64,000 nucleotides of DNA from JBBDRJ01 sp963766295 (GTDB lineage Bacteria; Actinomycetota; JAICYB01), in contig CAVXYW010000002.1 of assembly GCA_963766295.1 (NCBI GenBank), forward strand, positions 1,240,001-1,304,000. Reading direction: 5' to 3'. Under the pieces are notes generated by a model. It made no database searches. It was not told where the DNA came from and worked only from the letters and a program-made list of their open reading frames with translations. This document shows, one piece after another, positions 40,591 through 48,866 of this stretch. Made by a program: the position numbers and the translations under genes. Numbering within the stretch: the first letter of the stretch is position 1; each line of letters begins with the position of its first letter.

Positions 40591-41532
40591 CTACGTAGGC
40601 TCGATGAGAACGCCGACGTTTCGCTCGCCCCAATCCGCTGCGATGCCGACGACGCGCTTCCCTTCACCGAGTTTCCGGGCCTGAGCGCGCGCAGCGATCA
40701 GAACCGCTCCCGTCGAGGGACCGAAGAAGAGCCCGAATCCTCGGCCGAGCTCGCGGATGGCCTCGTGTGCCTCCCACCACGGCACGGGATAGACCTCGTC
40801 GATCAGTTCACGTCGTAACAACGCCGGGACGAACCCCGGCCCGATCCCGGGGATCCGGTGGGGGCCGGGTTTGCCTCCGGACAGAACCGGCGACTCCGCC
40901 GGCTCGACGGCAACGATGTGGCATTCCGGATTGCGCTCGCGCAGGACTTCGGCGCAACCGGAGATCGTCGCTCCAGTCCCGACACCGGCGACGAATGCGT
41001 CGACCGCACCGTCGCACTGCTTCCAGATCTCCTCGGCCGTTGCGTGATGCGCGGCGACCGCGCTCGCATTCGAGAACTGTCTAAGGACAACCGCGCCATC
41101 CCGGGCCAGCCGGTCGGCATGGTCGATTGCGCCGGACATCCGCTCGGTCGGATCCGTGAAAACGATCTCGACACCCAGGATTTCGAGGTTGGCTCGCCGG
41201 ATCTCCGGCATGTCGGACGGCGCAACGACGACAACGCGATAACCCTTGGCGGGCGCGATCACGGCCAGCGCCGTTGAAGTGTTTCCGGACGAAGCCTCGA
41301 CTATCGGCTTGTCCTTGGTGAGGGTGCCTCGCCGTTCGGCGTCCTCGATCATGGCCAGGACGGATCTGTCCTTTATCGAACCGGACGGATTGTCCCCTTC
41401 GACCTTCAAGCGAATCTCGGCACAGCCCGGCTCGGCTCCCAGAGAAACCATGACGGTGTTGCCGACGACCTCGAGAACGCTGGTAACGACGGGAGCCGTT
41501 TCGTCGCCAGTTGTTGGCGTGCTTTTCGGCAC
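40591..41532 (-). CDS. second cysteine synthase / PLP-dependent beta-synthase paralogue
   Basis: 313 residues of PLP fold type II: PSGSIKDRSVLAM (Lys), EASSGNTSTALAVIAPAKG, GVGTGATISGCAEVL, FGPSTGAVL. It starts with an unconserved tail (PKSTPTTGDETAP). Close to the CysK/CysM group but distinct from the copy at 38139-39071 (shorter tail, no GQIWW end). It may use O-acetylserine with sulfide, or a different beta-substitution. It starts the minus-strand run that leads into mec. Confidence 0.88.
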   Translation of the reverse strand: MPKSTPTTGDETAPVVTSVLEVVGNTVMVSLGAEPGCAEIRLKVEGDNPSGSIKDRSVLAMIEDAERRGTLTKDKPIVEASSGNTSTALAVIAPAKGYRVVVVAPSDMPEIRRANLEILGVEIVFTDPTERMSGAIDHADRLARDGAVVLRQFSNASAVAAHHATAEEIWKQCDGAVDAFVAGVGTGATISGCAEVLRERNPECHIVAVEPAESPVLSGGKPGPHRIPGIGPGFVPALLRRELIDEVYPVPWWEAHEAIRELGRGFGLFFGPSTGAVLIAARAQARKLGEGKRVVGIAADWGERNVGVLIEPT

Positions 41533-41660
41533 GCGTTTCCTTTCCTCTTGTCGGACGGGAACGAACAGCGTAGCGACGCGGAGTTGTCGGCGGTTGCAGC
41601 TAACTTGGGGTAGTTGGTCTTCCCTACCTTCCCACCGGAAGGACCAAAGCCGCTCCTTCC

Positions 41661-41670
41661 CCCGGCCGGG
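41661..41670. promoter_or_regulatory. CCCGGCCGGG palindrome in the propeller-protein leader
   Basis: Same 14-bp string as at 29430, here 24 bp before the GTG and next to the AAGGAG ribosome-binding site. A CCTTCC/GGAAGG hairpin lies just upstream. Confidence 0.25.
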
Positions 41671-41693
41671 TCCCGTAAAGAAGGAGTGCGCCC

Positions 41694-42974
41694 GTGCCTG
41701 GTTCGAAGCTGCGCATCGCCGTACCTCTCGCAGTGAGCCTGGGGATCGCTCTTGTCGGCGGAGCGGCCTGGGTCAACGCAAGTTCCTCGCCTCCGCCGTC
41801 GATATTTGGTGTTCCACAACTCAATGCGGCGCCGCTCATCGGTTCGACAGGAGTACAAGAGTCGGTGTCCGCGTTTGTAACCGGTGCCGTCGACACCGTC
41901 GACCTCGTCGTCACCGACACAGAAACCGGCCACAGCTCGGTCGTCCCGATGGATCAGCAGGGTGATGACATCTGGACGGGCTCCATACCGTCCAACCTCG
42001 TCGACGAAGCGAACCTGATCTACCGGGTGGATGCGGAGCTCGATGCCGTCTCGAAGTCGAGTCCCGCAGCGGAGCTCGTCGTCCTGGACAACCTTCGGAA
42101 GTCGACCCCGGAACTGGTCGCAAACACCGGGGAAACGGTTCTGACCAAGGCGCTCGGAAACGGACCGAACGAGCTCGGCGCTCGTGGAGGTAACGAAAGT
42201 GCTCGCGAGTTGCCGCCGTCCTTCGCCGTGGACGGTGAAGAGCGAATTCATGTGCTGGACGCGATCAAGAGTCGCGTTGTGACCTTCGATCGGTCCGGAG
42301 CGGCACTTTCGAAGTTCGACCTCGCTGGACTCACCAGAACTGCTTCCGACATCTTTGTCGCCAACGACGGAACGACCTTCGTCCTCGACCAAACCAAGGA
42401 TGCGATCGAAACGATCGCCTACAACGGTGCGCGCTCCTACAAGGGCGGCTTGGGTGTGCGTTCGCAACCGCTGGGGGCGCTCCTGGCTCACTTGAGCGAG
42501 TCGGGCACAACGTACGTCCGCGAGGCGACGCAAGGGCGTTTCTTACCCATCTTGAAGAACGGACGTGAAGTGTCTCGTAGCGAGCGAACGGCCGACGCTC
42601 GCGCCGGTGTACCGACGCCCGACGGAGATCTGGCCGTCGAAGTCGCAGGACGGTCCGTCACATACGCGCTTTCGGACGACATGGCGGCCGGTTACAGCTT
42701 GTCATTCGCCGACCAAGTCCTCGACGCGGCCGAAACCGTTGTCGATGGAGATGGCTTCATCTGGAGCCTCGTTGGCACTTACGACGCGGCGTCGGATGGT
42801 GCGTCGATGTATCTCGTGGCGATCAACCCGGCAACCGGCAATTCACGCATGGCCCCCGTCGGTGTTTCGGTCCCCGGCGACGTCACGCGGCGTCTCGTGA
42901 GCGCCGGACAAGGTGTCGCCTTGATGGAGGGCGACGGGGACACGCTCAGCTTCGTTCGCTTCCAAACAATCTGA
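41694..42974 (+). CDS. exported beta-propeller-like protein
   Basis: 426 residues from a GTG at 41694 with AAGGAG upstream. An N-terminal membrane segment or signal (RIAVPLAVSLGIALVGGAAW) is followed by an Ig-like region (VTGAVDTVDLVVTDTETG) and then repeats that look like NHL/propeller blades (RIHVLDAIKSRVVTFDRSG, TFVLDQTKDAIETIAYNG). No catalytic motif is visible. The next gene, an NlpC/P60-like enzyme, starts 17 bp later, so the two may form a cell-wall unit. Confidence 0.7.
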   Translation: MPGSKLRIAVPLAVSLGIALVGGAAWVNASSSPPPSIFGVPQLNAAPLIGSTGVQESVSAFVTGAVDTVDLVVTDTETGHSSVVPMDQQGDDIWTGSIPSNLVDEANLIYRVDAELDAVSKSSPAAELVVLDNLRKSTPELVANTGETVLTKALGNGPNELGARGGNESARELPPSFAVDGEERIHVLDAIKSRVVTFDRSGAALSKFDLAGLTRTASDIFVANDGTTFVLDQTKDAIETIAYNGARSYKGGLGVRSQPLGALLAHLSESGTTYVREATQGRFLPILKNGREVSRSERTADARAGVPTPDGDLAVEVAGRSVTYALSDDMAAGYSLSFADQVLDAAETVVDGDGFIWSLVGTYDAASDGASMYLVAINPATGNSRMAPVGVSVPGDVTRRLVSAGQGVALMEGDGDTLSFVRFQTI

Positions 42975-42990
42975 TCGGAGGTCGGAGTCG

Positions 42991-43530
42991 ATGAGACTGG
43001 TACGACTAGCGATGATCTTGGCGGTCCTCCTTCCCATGTTCCTGGTGGGCGGCTCGCCGGCGGAGGCTTACTCCAGTACATGGAGCCACGACGACGCCCA
43101 CTACTACGCCTACCGGGGGATACACGAGCGATACGTCTACGGCGGCTCGAAGTTCCGGGACAACAACAGGTGGGACTCGGACGAAGGCATCGACTGTTCC
43201 GGCTTTGCCGCCAAGGCGTGGGCCGTCGAGCACGAGACCGCACATATGACGGTGTACCACCCGTACAGCACTTCCAGCTTCTACTTCGGATTCCCGTACG
43301 GGGTACTCAGGGACCGCAACGTCGGTTGGTTCGCCACCGTCTGGGTGTACCGTGATTCGCAGGGCGGTCCAAGCGATCACATGGGCCTCTTCGGCACGCG
43401 GAACAGCAACGGAACTTGGAGCACGTACGAGGCTCGTGGGAGCGCCTACGGAGTAGTGATAAACACCCGCTCGATCTCTACGCTCATCAGCTGGAACTAC
43501 CGCCGGCTCGCCCGCAAGAATTGGGTCTGA
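42991..43530 (+). CDS. secreted NlpC/P60-like or CHAP-like cell-wall hydrolase
   Basis: 179 residues. Signal peptide (RLAMILAVLLPMFLVGG, cleavage near AEA). The catalytic pattern is EGIDCSGFAAKAWAV with the nucleophile Cys near residue 70, then GGPSDHMGLFGTR with the His near residue 130. Peptidoglycan endopeptidases use a Cys-His pair in this order. It overlaps the next gene by TGATG and follows the exported propeller protein. Confidence 0.72.
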   Translation: MRLVRLAMILAVLLPMFLVGGSPAEAYSSTWSHDDAHYYAYRGIHERYVYGGSKFRDNNRWDSDEGIDCSGFAAKAWAVEHETAHMTVYHPYSTSSFYFGFPYGVLRDRNVGWFATVWVYRDSQGGPSDHMGLFGTRNSNGTWSTYEARGSAYGVVINTRSISTLISWNYRRLARKNWV

Positions 43531-44024
43531 TGAACGCCACCTCGATCAAAGCCTTCATCGCCGGCCTGACGATCGCTTGCGTGGGATTCGCGTGCGGCAC
43601 GGATGCGGAGTCCGACCTGACGGGATCTTCAACACCATCGGCTACGGCTTCGACTTGCCCGGCGCCGGATCTGCGGCCCGGTTATCTCCCATCGGGACTG
43701 ACCGAGGTTGATCGCGAGCCGCTGGTAGGTCAGCCCGCGTACACGAAGACTTGGGAAGCACGAAACATCTTCGTTCAGCTCGTCGCGGGTATCTCCGCGG
43801 ATCGCGGCGACGACCCGGACGCAGACTCGACAAAGGTGCGCGATTTCGACGGACAGGTTGGACCGATTCCCCTCGATGGGTCCGACTACCTGGTCGTGGA
43901 TTGGTTGGAGCAGGAAGAATGCGGCTCACATCAGTTCGCCGTCATATCTCGGGACGTTGATGAAGAAGAATTGCTGAAGATCGCGAACTCGCTAGAGGAA
44001 CCGGGCGCGACTGATCGCTACTAG
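43530..44024 (+). CDS. exported (lipo)protein of unknown function
   Basis: 164 residues from the ATG at 43530. N-terminal hydrophobic segment (AFIAGLTIACVGFAC) with a lipobox-like but non-canonical Cys. The mature part is acidic with three Cys in total, ends in EEELLKIANSLEEPG (a helix seen in small exported proteins) and shows no catalytic motif. Its stop overlaps the stop of the convergent R2-like gene in CTAG. I do not recognise a family. Confidence 0.65.
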   Translation: MNATSIKAFIAGLTIACVGFACGTDAESDLTGSSTPSATASTCPAPDLRPGYLPSGLTEVDREPLVGQPAYTKTWEARNIFVQLVAGISADRGDDPDADSTKVRDFDGQVGPIPLDGSDYLVVDWLEQEECGSHQFAVISRDVDEEELLKIANSLEEPGATDRY

Positions 44025-45079
44025 CTGGCCAGCTTCTCGTAGTAGCGGATCGGGTGCTCCTTGCCGAAACGCTCCTCGTACTCCTTGATCCCGTTCTCGT
44101 AAAAGCGAGTCCCGTCCACGATCACCTTGTCGCAGAAGTCTTTCGAGACACCCGCGACGCGCAAGCGCTTGGTCAGAGACTGGAGTGAGAACTCCCGGAT
44201 CTCGATCGGTGAGATCTGCAGATCGGGCGGGATCATCGACGGGTCTTCGATCGGAACCTCACGATCGGGAGCAAGGATCGTCCAGCACGCGGCCTCGAGG
44301 GTGTCCTCGATCATCGATTCGACCGGAGCGTTGAAACCCTTCGCGATCCCGTCCCGCAGGGCGCCGACGCCGTAGTTCACGTGGCGTGACTCGTCGCGCG
44401 TAACGGCCGTGAATCCTGCATAGAACCCCGGCATGATCCCGAACTGACGGATCGTCCGGAGGATGAACTTCTGTCCTGTGAGTGCGAGCATCCCTTCGAC
44501 GACGAAGTGATAGATCGTGATCCCCTGCAGCCAGGTCGCGTAGTCGGTCGGATCCTTCCGGACCTTGTCGACCGCATCGGCCAGATGCGTCTGGAAGATC
44601 TTCTGGAAACCTTTGACGGCGTCCGGACGAACCGCTTCGAGCGCCGCGCCGAGTCCGCCGGAGATCCCGAGCACCTCGTCGAAGAAGCGCATGAAGAAGA
44701 CGGTGTGTCGCGCTTCGTCCACAACCTGTGTCGATAGGAAGATGCGGTCTTCTTCTGTCGGAGCTGCGTGCAGGATCGGGCCAAGCGTGTCGGTAACGGC
44801 TTGCTCACCGATGAAGAAGAGTGTCCAGGTCTGCTGGAGCTGATCGCCGATGCCAGGGAAGTCCTTGAGGTTGGACCAATGCTCCTTGTCCTGGGTGAAG
44901 TCGAGGTCGGCCACGGCCCACTGCTGCTTCTCCCACCGGTTGTAGAGATCGAGTGGTGAAGGTCGCGCCTGCAGCAAGTGATCCATCTGCTTGTAAACGT
45001 CTTCGATCTCGATCTTCTCGAGGCCTTTGACATCCGCCTCATCTACTTCGCGGACGATGTCTTCGATCGCGCGGGCCAT
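44021..45079 (-). CDS. R2-like di-iron protein (ribonucleotide-reductase beta-fold)
   Basis: 352 residues with two Glu-x-x-His motifs: VVDEARHTVFF and VTRDESRHVNYG, plus Glu in FFIGEQAV and HFVVEGML. These fit a carboxylate-bridged di-metal site in the ferritin-like fold. No R1 (nrdA) gene is near, so it may be an R2-like ligand-binding oxidase or an N-oxygenase rather than the reductase. Its function cannot be fixed by sequence. Confidence 0.8.
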   Translation of the reverse strand: MARAIEDIVREVDEADVKGLEKIEIEDVYKQMDHLLQARPSPLDLYNRWEKQQWAVADLDFTQDKEHWSNLKDFPGIGDQLQQTWTLFFIGEQAVTDTLGPILHAAPTEEDRIFLSTQVVDEARHTVFFMRFFDEVLGISGGLGAALEAVRPDAVKGFQKIFQTHLADAVDKVRKDPTDYATWLQGITIYHFVVEGMLALTGQKFILRTIRQFGIMPGFYAGFTAVTRDESRHVNYGVGALRDGIAKGFNAPVESMIEDTLEAACWTILAPDREVPIEDPSMIPPDLQISPIEIREFSLQSLTKRLRVAGVSKDFCDKVIVDGTRFYENGIKEYEERFGKEHPIRYYEKLAS

Positions 45080-45105
45080 CGCGTCTCCTTCGATTTAGAG
45101 GACCG

Positions 45106-46416
45106 TCAGAGTGTATCCAGCGATGCGATATCGGGCGGTACTTCCTTCGTTCCGAAGTCCGGGTAGATGCGTTTGATGTCGTCGCGCACAAATTGTCCGG
45201 CGCTCATCACGATCATGCTGCCGATCAACAAGAACGGCGTGAGGATCGTGATCCCCGTTCGGATCCCGTAGGCATCACCGACGGTTCCGACTATCGGAAG
45301 GGCGACAACGCCGATCAACGAAAAGATCTCGAAGATGGCGAAGGAGCTCGCTCGAGACTCGGGAGGCGCAGTAAGAGAGACGATGACAATGCCTCCGGTG
45401 AAGAGGATCGGCCCCAGAACATTGATGATGTAGTTGAACCCGACGCCCACCCAAAGTGCGGGCGCCCACGCGACACCGAGGATGCAAATCCCGATGAAGA
45501 GAGCCGCGACTCCGATCGTGCGGAGAGCACGTCCCGCATCTCGGAGAATCCCTCGGTCCATCAAAGTGGCGCCGATGATGAGTCCAACTACGGAGAAGGG
45601 GGCATCAAAGGCCTGGATGATGCCGCGAGTTTGAACTGGGACATCGAAAACATCCGTGTAGTACAGCGACATCAGTGGCCCAAGGCCAATGGACATGAAG
45701 GCGATGAATGGTATGGCGAGGTAGAGCCGACGCAGGGTCCGGACGCCCCAGAGTGATTTGAATGAGGCGACCAGTTTTACTTCGCCTTCGATGAGTCTTT
45801 GTCCGGTGCGTTCAGGCTCGCGCAGTTTGGTTATGGCGAGAAGGACAAAGATCGCCGTGGGCGCAGCGAAGACCAAGAAGGGCCACCGCCACCCCACCGC
45901 ACCCGCTATGAAGCCGGCGATGAGAGGCGCGAAGAACTGTCCGACCGGATTCGCGACCCTATGAGCACTGAACACTTTCGCTCTCACGTTTGGCCCGTAG
46001 TAGTCGGCCAGCAACGGTGCGTGTGTCGGTCCGTTGACGGCGCGACCAAGTCCCGCACCGATGCGGGTGGCGCCCAGCAAGAAGACGGTCGGCGCCAATC
46101 CGGTGAAGAAGCAGAAGATCGCCCACGTCGCGGCACCGACAATTGCGATCGGTACTCGACGGCTTCGATCAGCGAGCCGCGCGATCGGGAGGGCGAAGAG
46201 GAGACTGGCTGGGATCACCGCGGCTGAGAGTGCCGTTACTCCCTGTAGGTCGAGATTGAAGTGATCGCGGATCTCCGGCAGCAGGAGCCCGAACGCGGAA
46301 CGGTCGAGCTCGTCAACCGAATTGAGGCCGAAGAGGATGACGAGCGGTAAAAGTGGTGCGCCGCCCCCGATGCCTGTGATGCGTTCTCGGAGACTTGGCT
46401 TGGCCTCTATCCCCAT
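45106..46416 (-). CDS. MFS transporter, spinster-like, paralogue of the fused MFS half
   Basis: 436 residues from the ATG at 46416 (MGIEAKPSLRERITG); the frame is open to 46662 but the upstream part is antisense-like. About 12 membrane helices, with PIARLADRSRRVPIAIVG (motif A-like), LLADYYGPNVRAKVF and WGVRTLRRLYLAIPFIA. These segments match the MFS half of the fusion at 59907-62942 (LAADYYPVDVRGKVF, WSIRTLRRLFIS). The substrate is unknown. A C-terminal tail (PDFGTKEVPPDIASLDTL) follows. Confidence 0.85.
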   Translation of the reverse strand: MGIEAKPSLRERITGIGGGAPLLPLVILFGLNSVDELDRSAFGLLLPEIRDHFNLDLQGVTALSAAVIPASLLFALPIARLADRSRRVPIAIVGAATWAIFCFFTGLAPTVFLLGATRIGAGLGRAVNGPTHAPLLADYYGPNVRAKVFSAHRVANPVGQFFAPLIAGFIAGAVGWRWPFLVFAAPTAIFVLLAITKLREPERTGQRLIEGEVKLVASFKSLWGVRTLRRLYLAIPFIAFMSIGLGPLMSLYYTDVFDVPVQTRGIIQAFDAPFSVVGLIIGATLMDRGILRDAGRALRTIGVAALFIGICILGVAWAPALWVGVGFNYIINVLGPILFTGGIVIVSLTAPPESRASSFAIFEIFSLIGVVALPIVGTVGDAYGIRTGITILTPFLLIGSMIVMSAGQFVRDDIKRIYPDFGTKEVPPDIASLDTL

Positions 46417-46427
46417 CGACGGGGAGC

Positions 46428-46646
46428 CTAGCTCAGGGCGTGATAAGTCCGCTCGGTTATGAGCAACAAGATGAAGACGATTGCCGCGATCGCGATGAAC
46501 CGAGGTCTGATTGTTCGGCGAGCGCCCTCGGCCAGTCGCTCTATCAAGGCCAAAGCGGCCAGACCCACGGCCAGTCCACCGACGGAAAACATGACGAGGT
46601 GAAGCGCCCTGTCGAAGAGCGTCGTTGTCAGTTCTATTGGTTCCAT
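46428..46646 (-). CDS. small membrane protein of unknown function
   Basis: 72 residues from the ATG at 46646 (MEPIELTTTLFDRALHL). Two hydrophobic segments: LVMFSVGGLAVGLAALALI and FIAIAAIVFILLLI. No family recognised. It lies just before the MFS gene on the same strand with only an 11-bp gap, so the two may be co-transcribed. Confidence 0.6.
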   Translation of the reverse strand: MEPIELTTTLFDRALHLVMFSVGGLAVGLAALALIERLAEGARRTIRPRFIAIAAIVFILLLITERTYHALS

Positions 46647-46703
46647 CTCGCGTACGACGCATGATGCCGCATAAGCTCGCTCCTCAAATCGAGAGGGGGT
46701 CGC

Positions 46704-47558
46704 ATGACGGCGGATGCTTCTAAGGCCGTCCTCATCACCGGCTGCTCTACCGGAATCGGACGAGCAACGGCCGAACACATGGCCGCCAAGGGATGGACGG
46801 TCTATGCGACGGCGAGGAAACCCGAATCGATCGCCGATCTCGCCGACAAGGGCTGCAGAACTCTCGCGCTTGACGTAACCGATGAGGAATCAATGACGGC
46901 GGCAGTCGCGCGCGTCGAAGCCGAAGCGGGGACCCTCGGAGCACTGGTAAACAACGCCGGTTACGCGATTGAGGGTGCAGCAGAGCCGACGTCCATGGAT
47001 TCGATCCGCCGGCAGTTCGAAACGAACGTCTTCGGACTCGTCCGGATGTGCCAGCTCGTGCTTCCCGGGATGCGCCGGCAGCATTGGGGACGCATCGTGA
47101 ACATCAGCTCGGTCGGCGGGAAGCTAGCGTTTCCCGGCGGTGCCTACTACCACGCGACGAAGCACGCGGTCGAGGGCTTCAGCGACGTGCTGCGATTCGA
47201 GGTCGCGATGTTCGGCGTACGCGTTGTCATTGTCGAACCCGGGTTGATCAAGACCGCGTTCGGCGATACCGCGACGGCCCCAATCGACACGCAAGGCGCG
47301 GGGCCCTACGCAGAGTTCAATCAAGCCGTAGCCAAAAGAGTGGCGGGCGCATATGAAGGAATGATGGGACGTCTCGCCGTAGGACCCGAAGCCGTCGCTC
47401 GAGTCATAGAACGTGCCATCGCGTCGAATCGGCCGCGCACGCGCTACCGGGTAACCACTGGAGCCCGCATTTCGCTCGCTTCGCGAAAGCTCGTCCCCGA
47501 TCGTGTTTGGGACGCAATGATGTCGATGCAATTCCCGCGGCCCAAGCCGTCCGACTGA
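46704..47558 (+). CDS. SDR-family oxidoreductase
   Basis: 284 residues. Classical short-chain dehydrogenase: cofactor motif TGCSTGIGRATA near residues 13-24, NNAGYAIEG near residue 81, NISSVGGKLAFP near residue 133, and the Tyr-x-x-x-Lys pair in YYHATKHAVEG. The Arg/Lys after the second strand (ATARKPE) suggests NADP. The C-terminus (VWDAMMSMQFPRPKPSD) is short. The substrate is unknown. It is 7 bp before the YhhN gene. Confidence 0.9.
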   Translation: MTADASKAVLITGCSTGIGRATAEHMAAKGWTVYATARKPESIADLADKGCRTLALDVTDEESMTAAVARVEAEAGTLGALVNNAGYAIEGAAEPTSMDSIRRQFETNVFGLVRMCQLVLPGMRRQHWGRIVNISSVGGKLAFPGGAYYHATKHAVEGFSDVLRFEVAMFGVRVVIVEPGLIKTAFGDTATAPIDTQGAGPYAEFNQAVAKRVAGAYEGMMGRLAVGPEAVARVIERAIASNRPRTRYRVTTGARISLASRKLVPDRVWDAMMSMQFPRPKPSD

Positions 47559-47565
47559 AACCCGT

Positions 47566-48201
47566 GTGACCGATCTCTCCTGGCAGCTCCTCGTCGCGGC
47601 CGGGCTTCTCGCGATCGGCAATTGGATCGCCGTCGGCACGCGGTCGAAGTCCCTCGAGTACTTCCTCAAACCGGCGACGATGATCGCGCTGATCGGTGTG
47701 GCGATCACGCTTGAACCAGATCTAAATGCACGCAGGTGGGCCTTCGTCGTCGCGTTGTGCTTCTCACTGCTGGGAGACGTCCTTCTAATGGTTCCTCGTG
47801 ATCTGTTCGTCGGCGGCGTCGGAGCTTTCTTCCTCGCACACCTCGCGTACATCGTCGGTCTGCGTATGGGGCAGACCGAGTTCGTTCCCCTGTTGATCGG
47901 AGCCGCGCTGGTCTTCGTCGTAGCTGCCTTCCTGGGCCGAAGGATCCTCGCCGGGGTTCAGGAGATGGCACCACAACTGCGCACGCCCGTTTCCGCTTAC
48001 ATCGCCTGCATCGGTGTGATGGTCGCCGCAGCGCTTGCCAGCGGCGAACCTTTCGCAGCCACGGGAGCCATCGTCTTCATGGCGTCGGACACGCTGATCG
48101 CTTGGAACCGATTCGTGCAGCCGCTTCACTGGGCTCCCGTGGTGATCATGGTTACCTACCACCTCGGGCAGGCCGGACTGGTTGTTTCGCTCGGCCTTTA
48201 A
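47566..48201 (+). CDS. YhhN-family integral membrane protein (lysoplasmalogenase-like)
   Basis: 211 residues from a GTG at 47566, eight or so membrane helices. Family motifs: YFLKPATMI, LLGDVLLM, GAFFLAHLAYIVG, FMASDTLIAWNRF and TYHLGQAG. Some family members hydrolyse the vinyl-ether bond of lysoplasmalogens. Whether that is the case in this organism is unknown, but the lipid-like cluster next door makes a lipid role plausible. Confidence 0.85.
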   Translation: MTDLSWQLLVAAGLLAIGNWIAVGTRSKSLEYFLKPATMIALIGVAITLEPDLNARRWAFVVALCFSLLGDVLLMVPRDLFVGGVGAFFLAHLAYIVGLRMGQTEFVPLLIGAALVFVVAAFLGRRILAGVQEMAPQLRTPVSAYIACIGVMVAAALASGEPFAATGAIVFMASDTLIAWNRFVQPLHWAPVVIMVTYHLGQAGLVVSLGL

Positions 48202-48791
48202 GGCGCGAGCGCGGCACTTAAGAAGGCAACCAACTCTTTGGATGCTGCTTTGCGCGCCTTCGTGTCGAGGAAAGCTCGTTGCACCGACGACTCGGTCAGG
48301 TGTCCCATAACCGCGTTGTAGATGGTGAGGATCGCCACCCGCGGGTTCTGATCGCGCAGGACGCCTTCCTCTATCCCACGTTCGAACCAAGCCGCGGCCG
48401 AGTCGACCAAGGGACGCAGCGCTTTGGCCACTCGATCGGAGACCGGCGGTCCGGCACGCGCTACTTCCCTTATTAGTCCGAACACCTCCGGTCGCTGCGC
48501 CGCCAGGTAGGTCATGGCGTCAACGAACACCGGCAGCCGGTCGAGCCCGCCCGGATCGTTGTCCTGAAGGGCGCCGTCAAGGCCTTCGTAAACGGCCTGG
48601 GCCGCGTCGGCCGACGCCGCGGTGAACAGGTCAGCTTTCGTCGGGAAGTAATAAAGGAGCGTCTGCTTGCGAACACCGACATCGGCGGCCACTTCGTCGA
48701 GGCTCGTGGCCTCGTAGCCCTGGGAGCCGAAGAGGCGGACGCTCGACGCGAGGATCTTCGCCTTGGTCCGCGCCCCGCTCGTGCGTGCCAT
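48198..48791 (-). CDS. TetR-family transcriptional regulator
   Basis: 197 residues from the ATG at 48791 with GGGAG upstream; an earlier frame to 48827 passes through the operator. The N-terminal helix-turn-helix is SQGYEATSLDEVAADVGVRKQTLLYYF near residues 22-48. The C-terminal ligand domain is helical. It is divergent from the FAR gene, with an 18-bp palindrome in the shared region, so it most probably represses its own gene and the lipid-like cluster. Confidence 0.9.
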   Translation of the reverse strand: MARTSGARTKAKILASSVRLFGSQGYEATSLDEVAADVGVRKQTLLYYFPTKADLFTAASADAAQAVYEGLDGALQDNDPGGLDRLPVFVDAMTYLAAQRPEVFGLIREVARAGPPVSDRVAKALRPLVDSAAAWFERGIEEGVLRDQNPRVAILTIYNAVMGHLTESSVQRAFLDTKARKAASKELVAFLSAALAP

Positions 48792-48818
48792 TGGACACTC
48801 CCTGATTCGACCTTCATA

Positions 48819-48836
48819 ATCTACCAATTGGTAGAT
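48819..48836. promoter_or_regulatory. TetR operator, 18-bp perfect palindrome
   Basis: ATCTACCAATTGGTAGAT is its own reverse complement. It lies between the divergent TetR start (48791) and the FAR start (48867), at the right distance to block both promoters. Confidence 0.75.
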
Positions 48837-48866
48837 AACGGGGGTAGCGGCTCGATATCGCCCACG

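Noticed and set aside
38139..41532. A cofactor (molybdopterin or thiamine) cluster, because of MoaD/ThiS and MoeB/ThiF proteins
   Set aside because: No other moa or thi genes; mec and cysM neighbours point to the CysO cysteine pathway.
41575..41693. A c-di-GMP (GEMM-I) riboswitch before the exported propeller gene
   Set aside because: A CCTTCC/GGAAGG stem followed by CAAAGCC resembles part of the class, but the conserved 5' half (GGGCAAACC-like) is missing.
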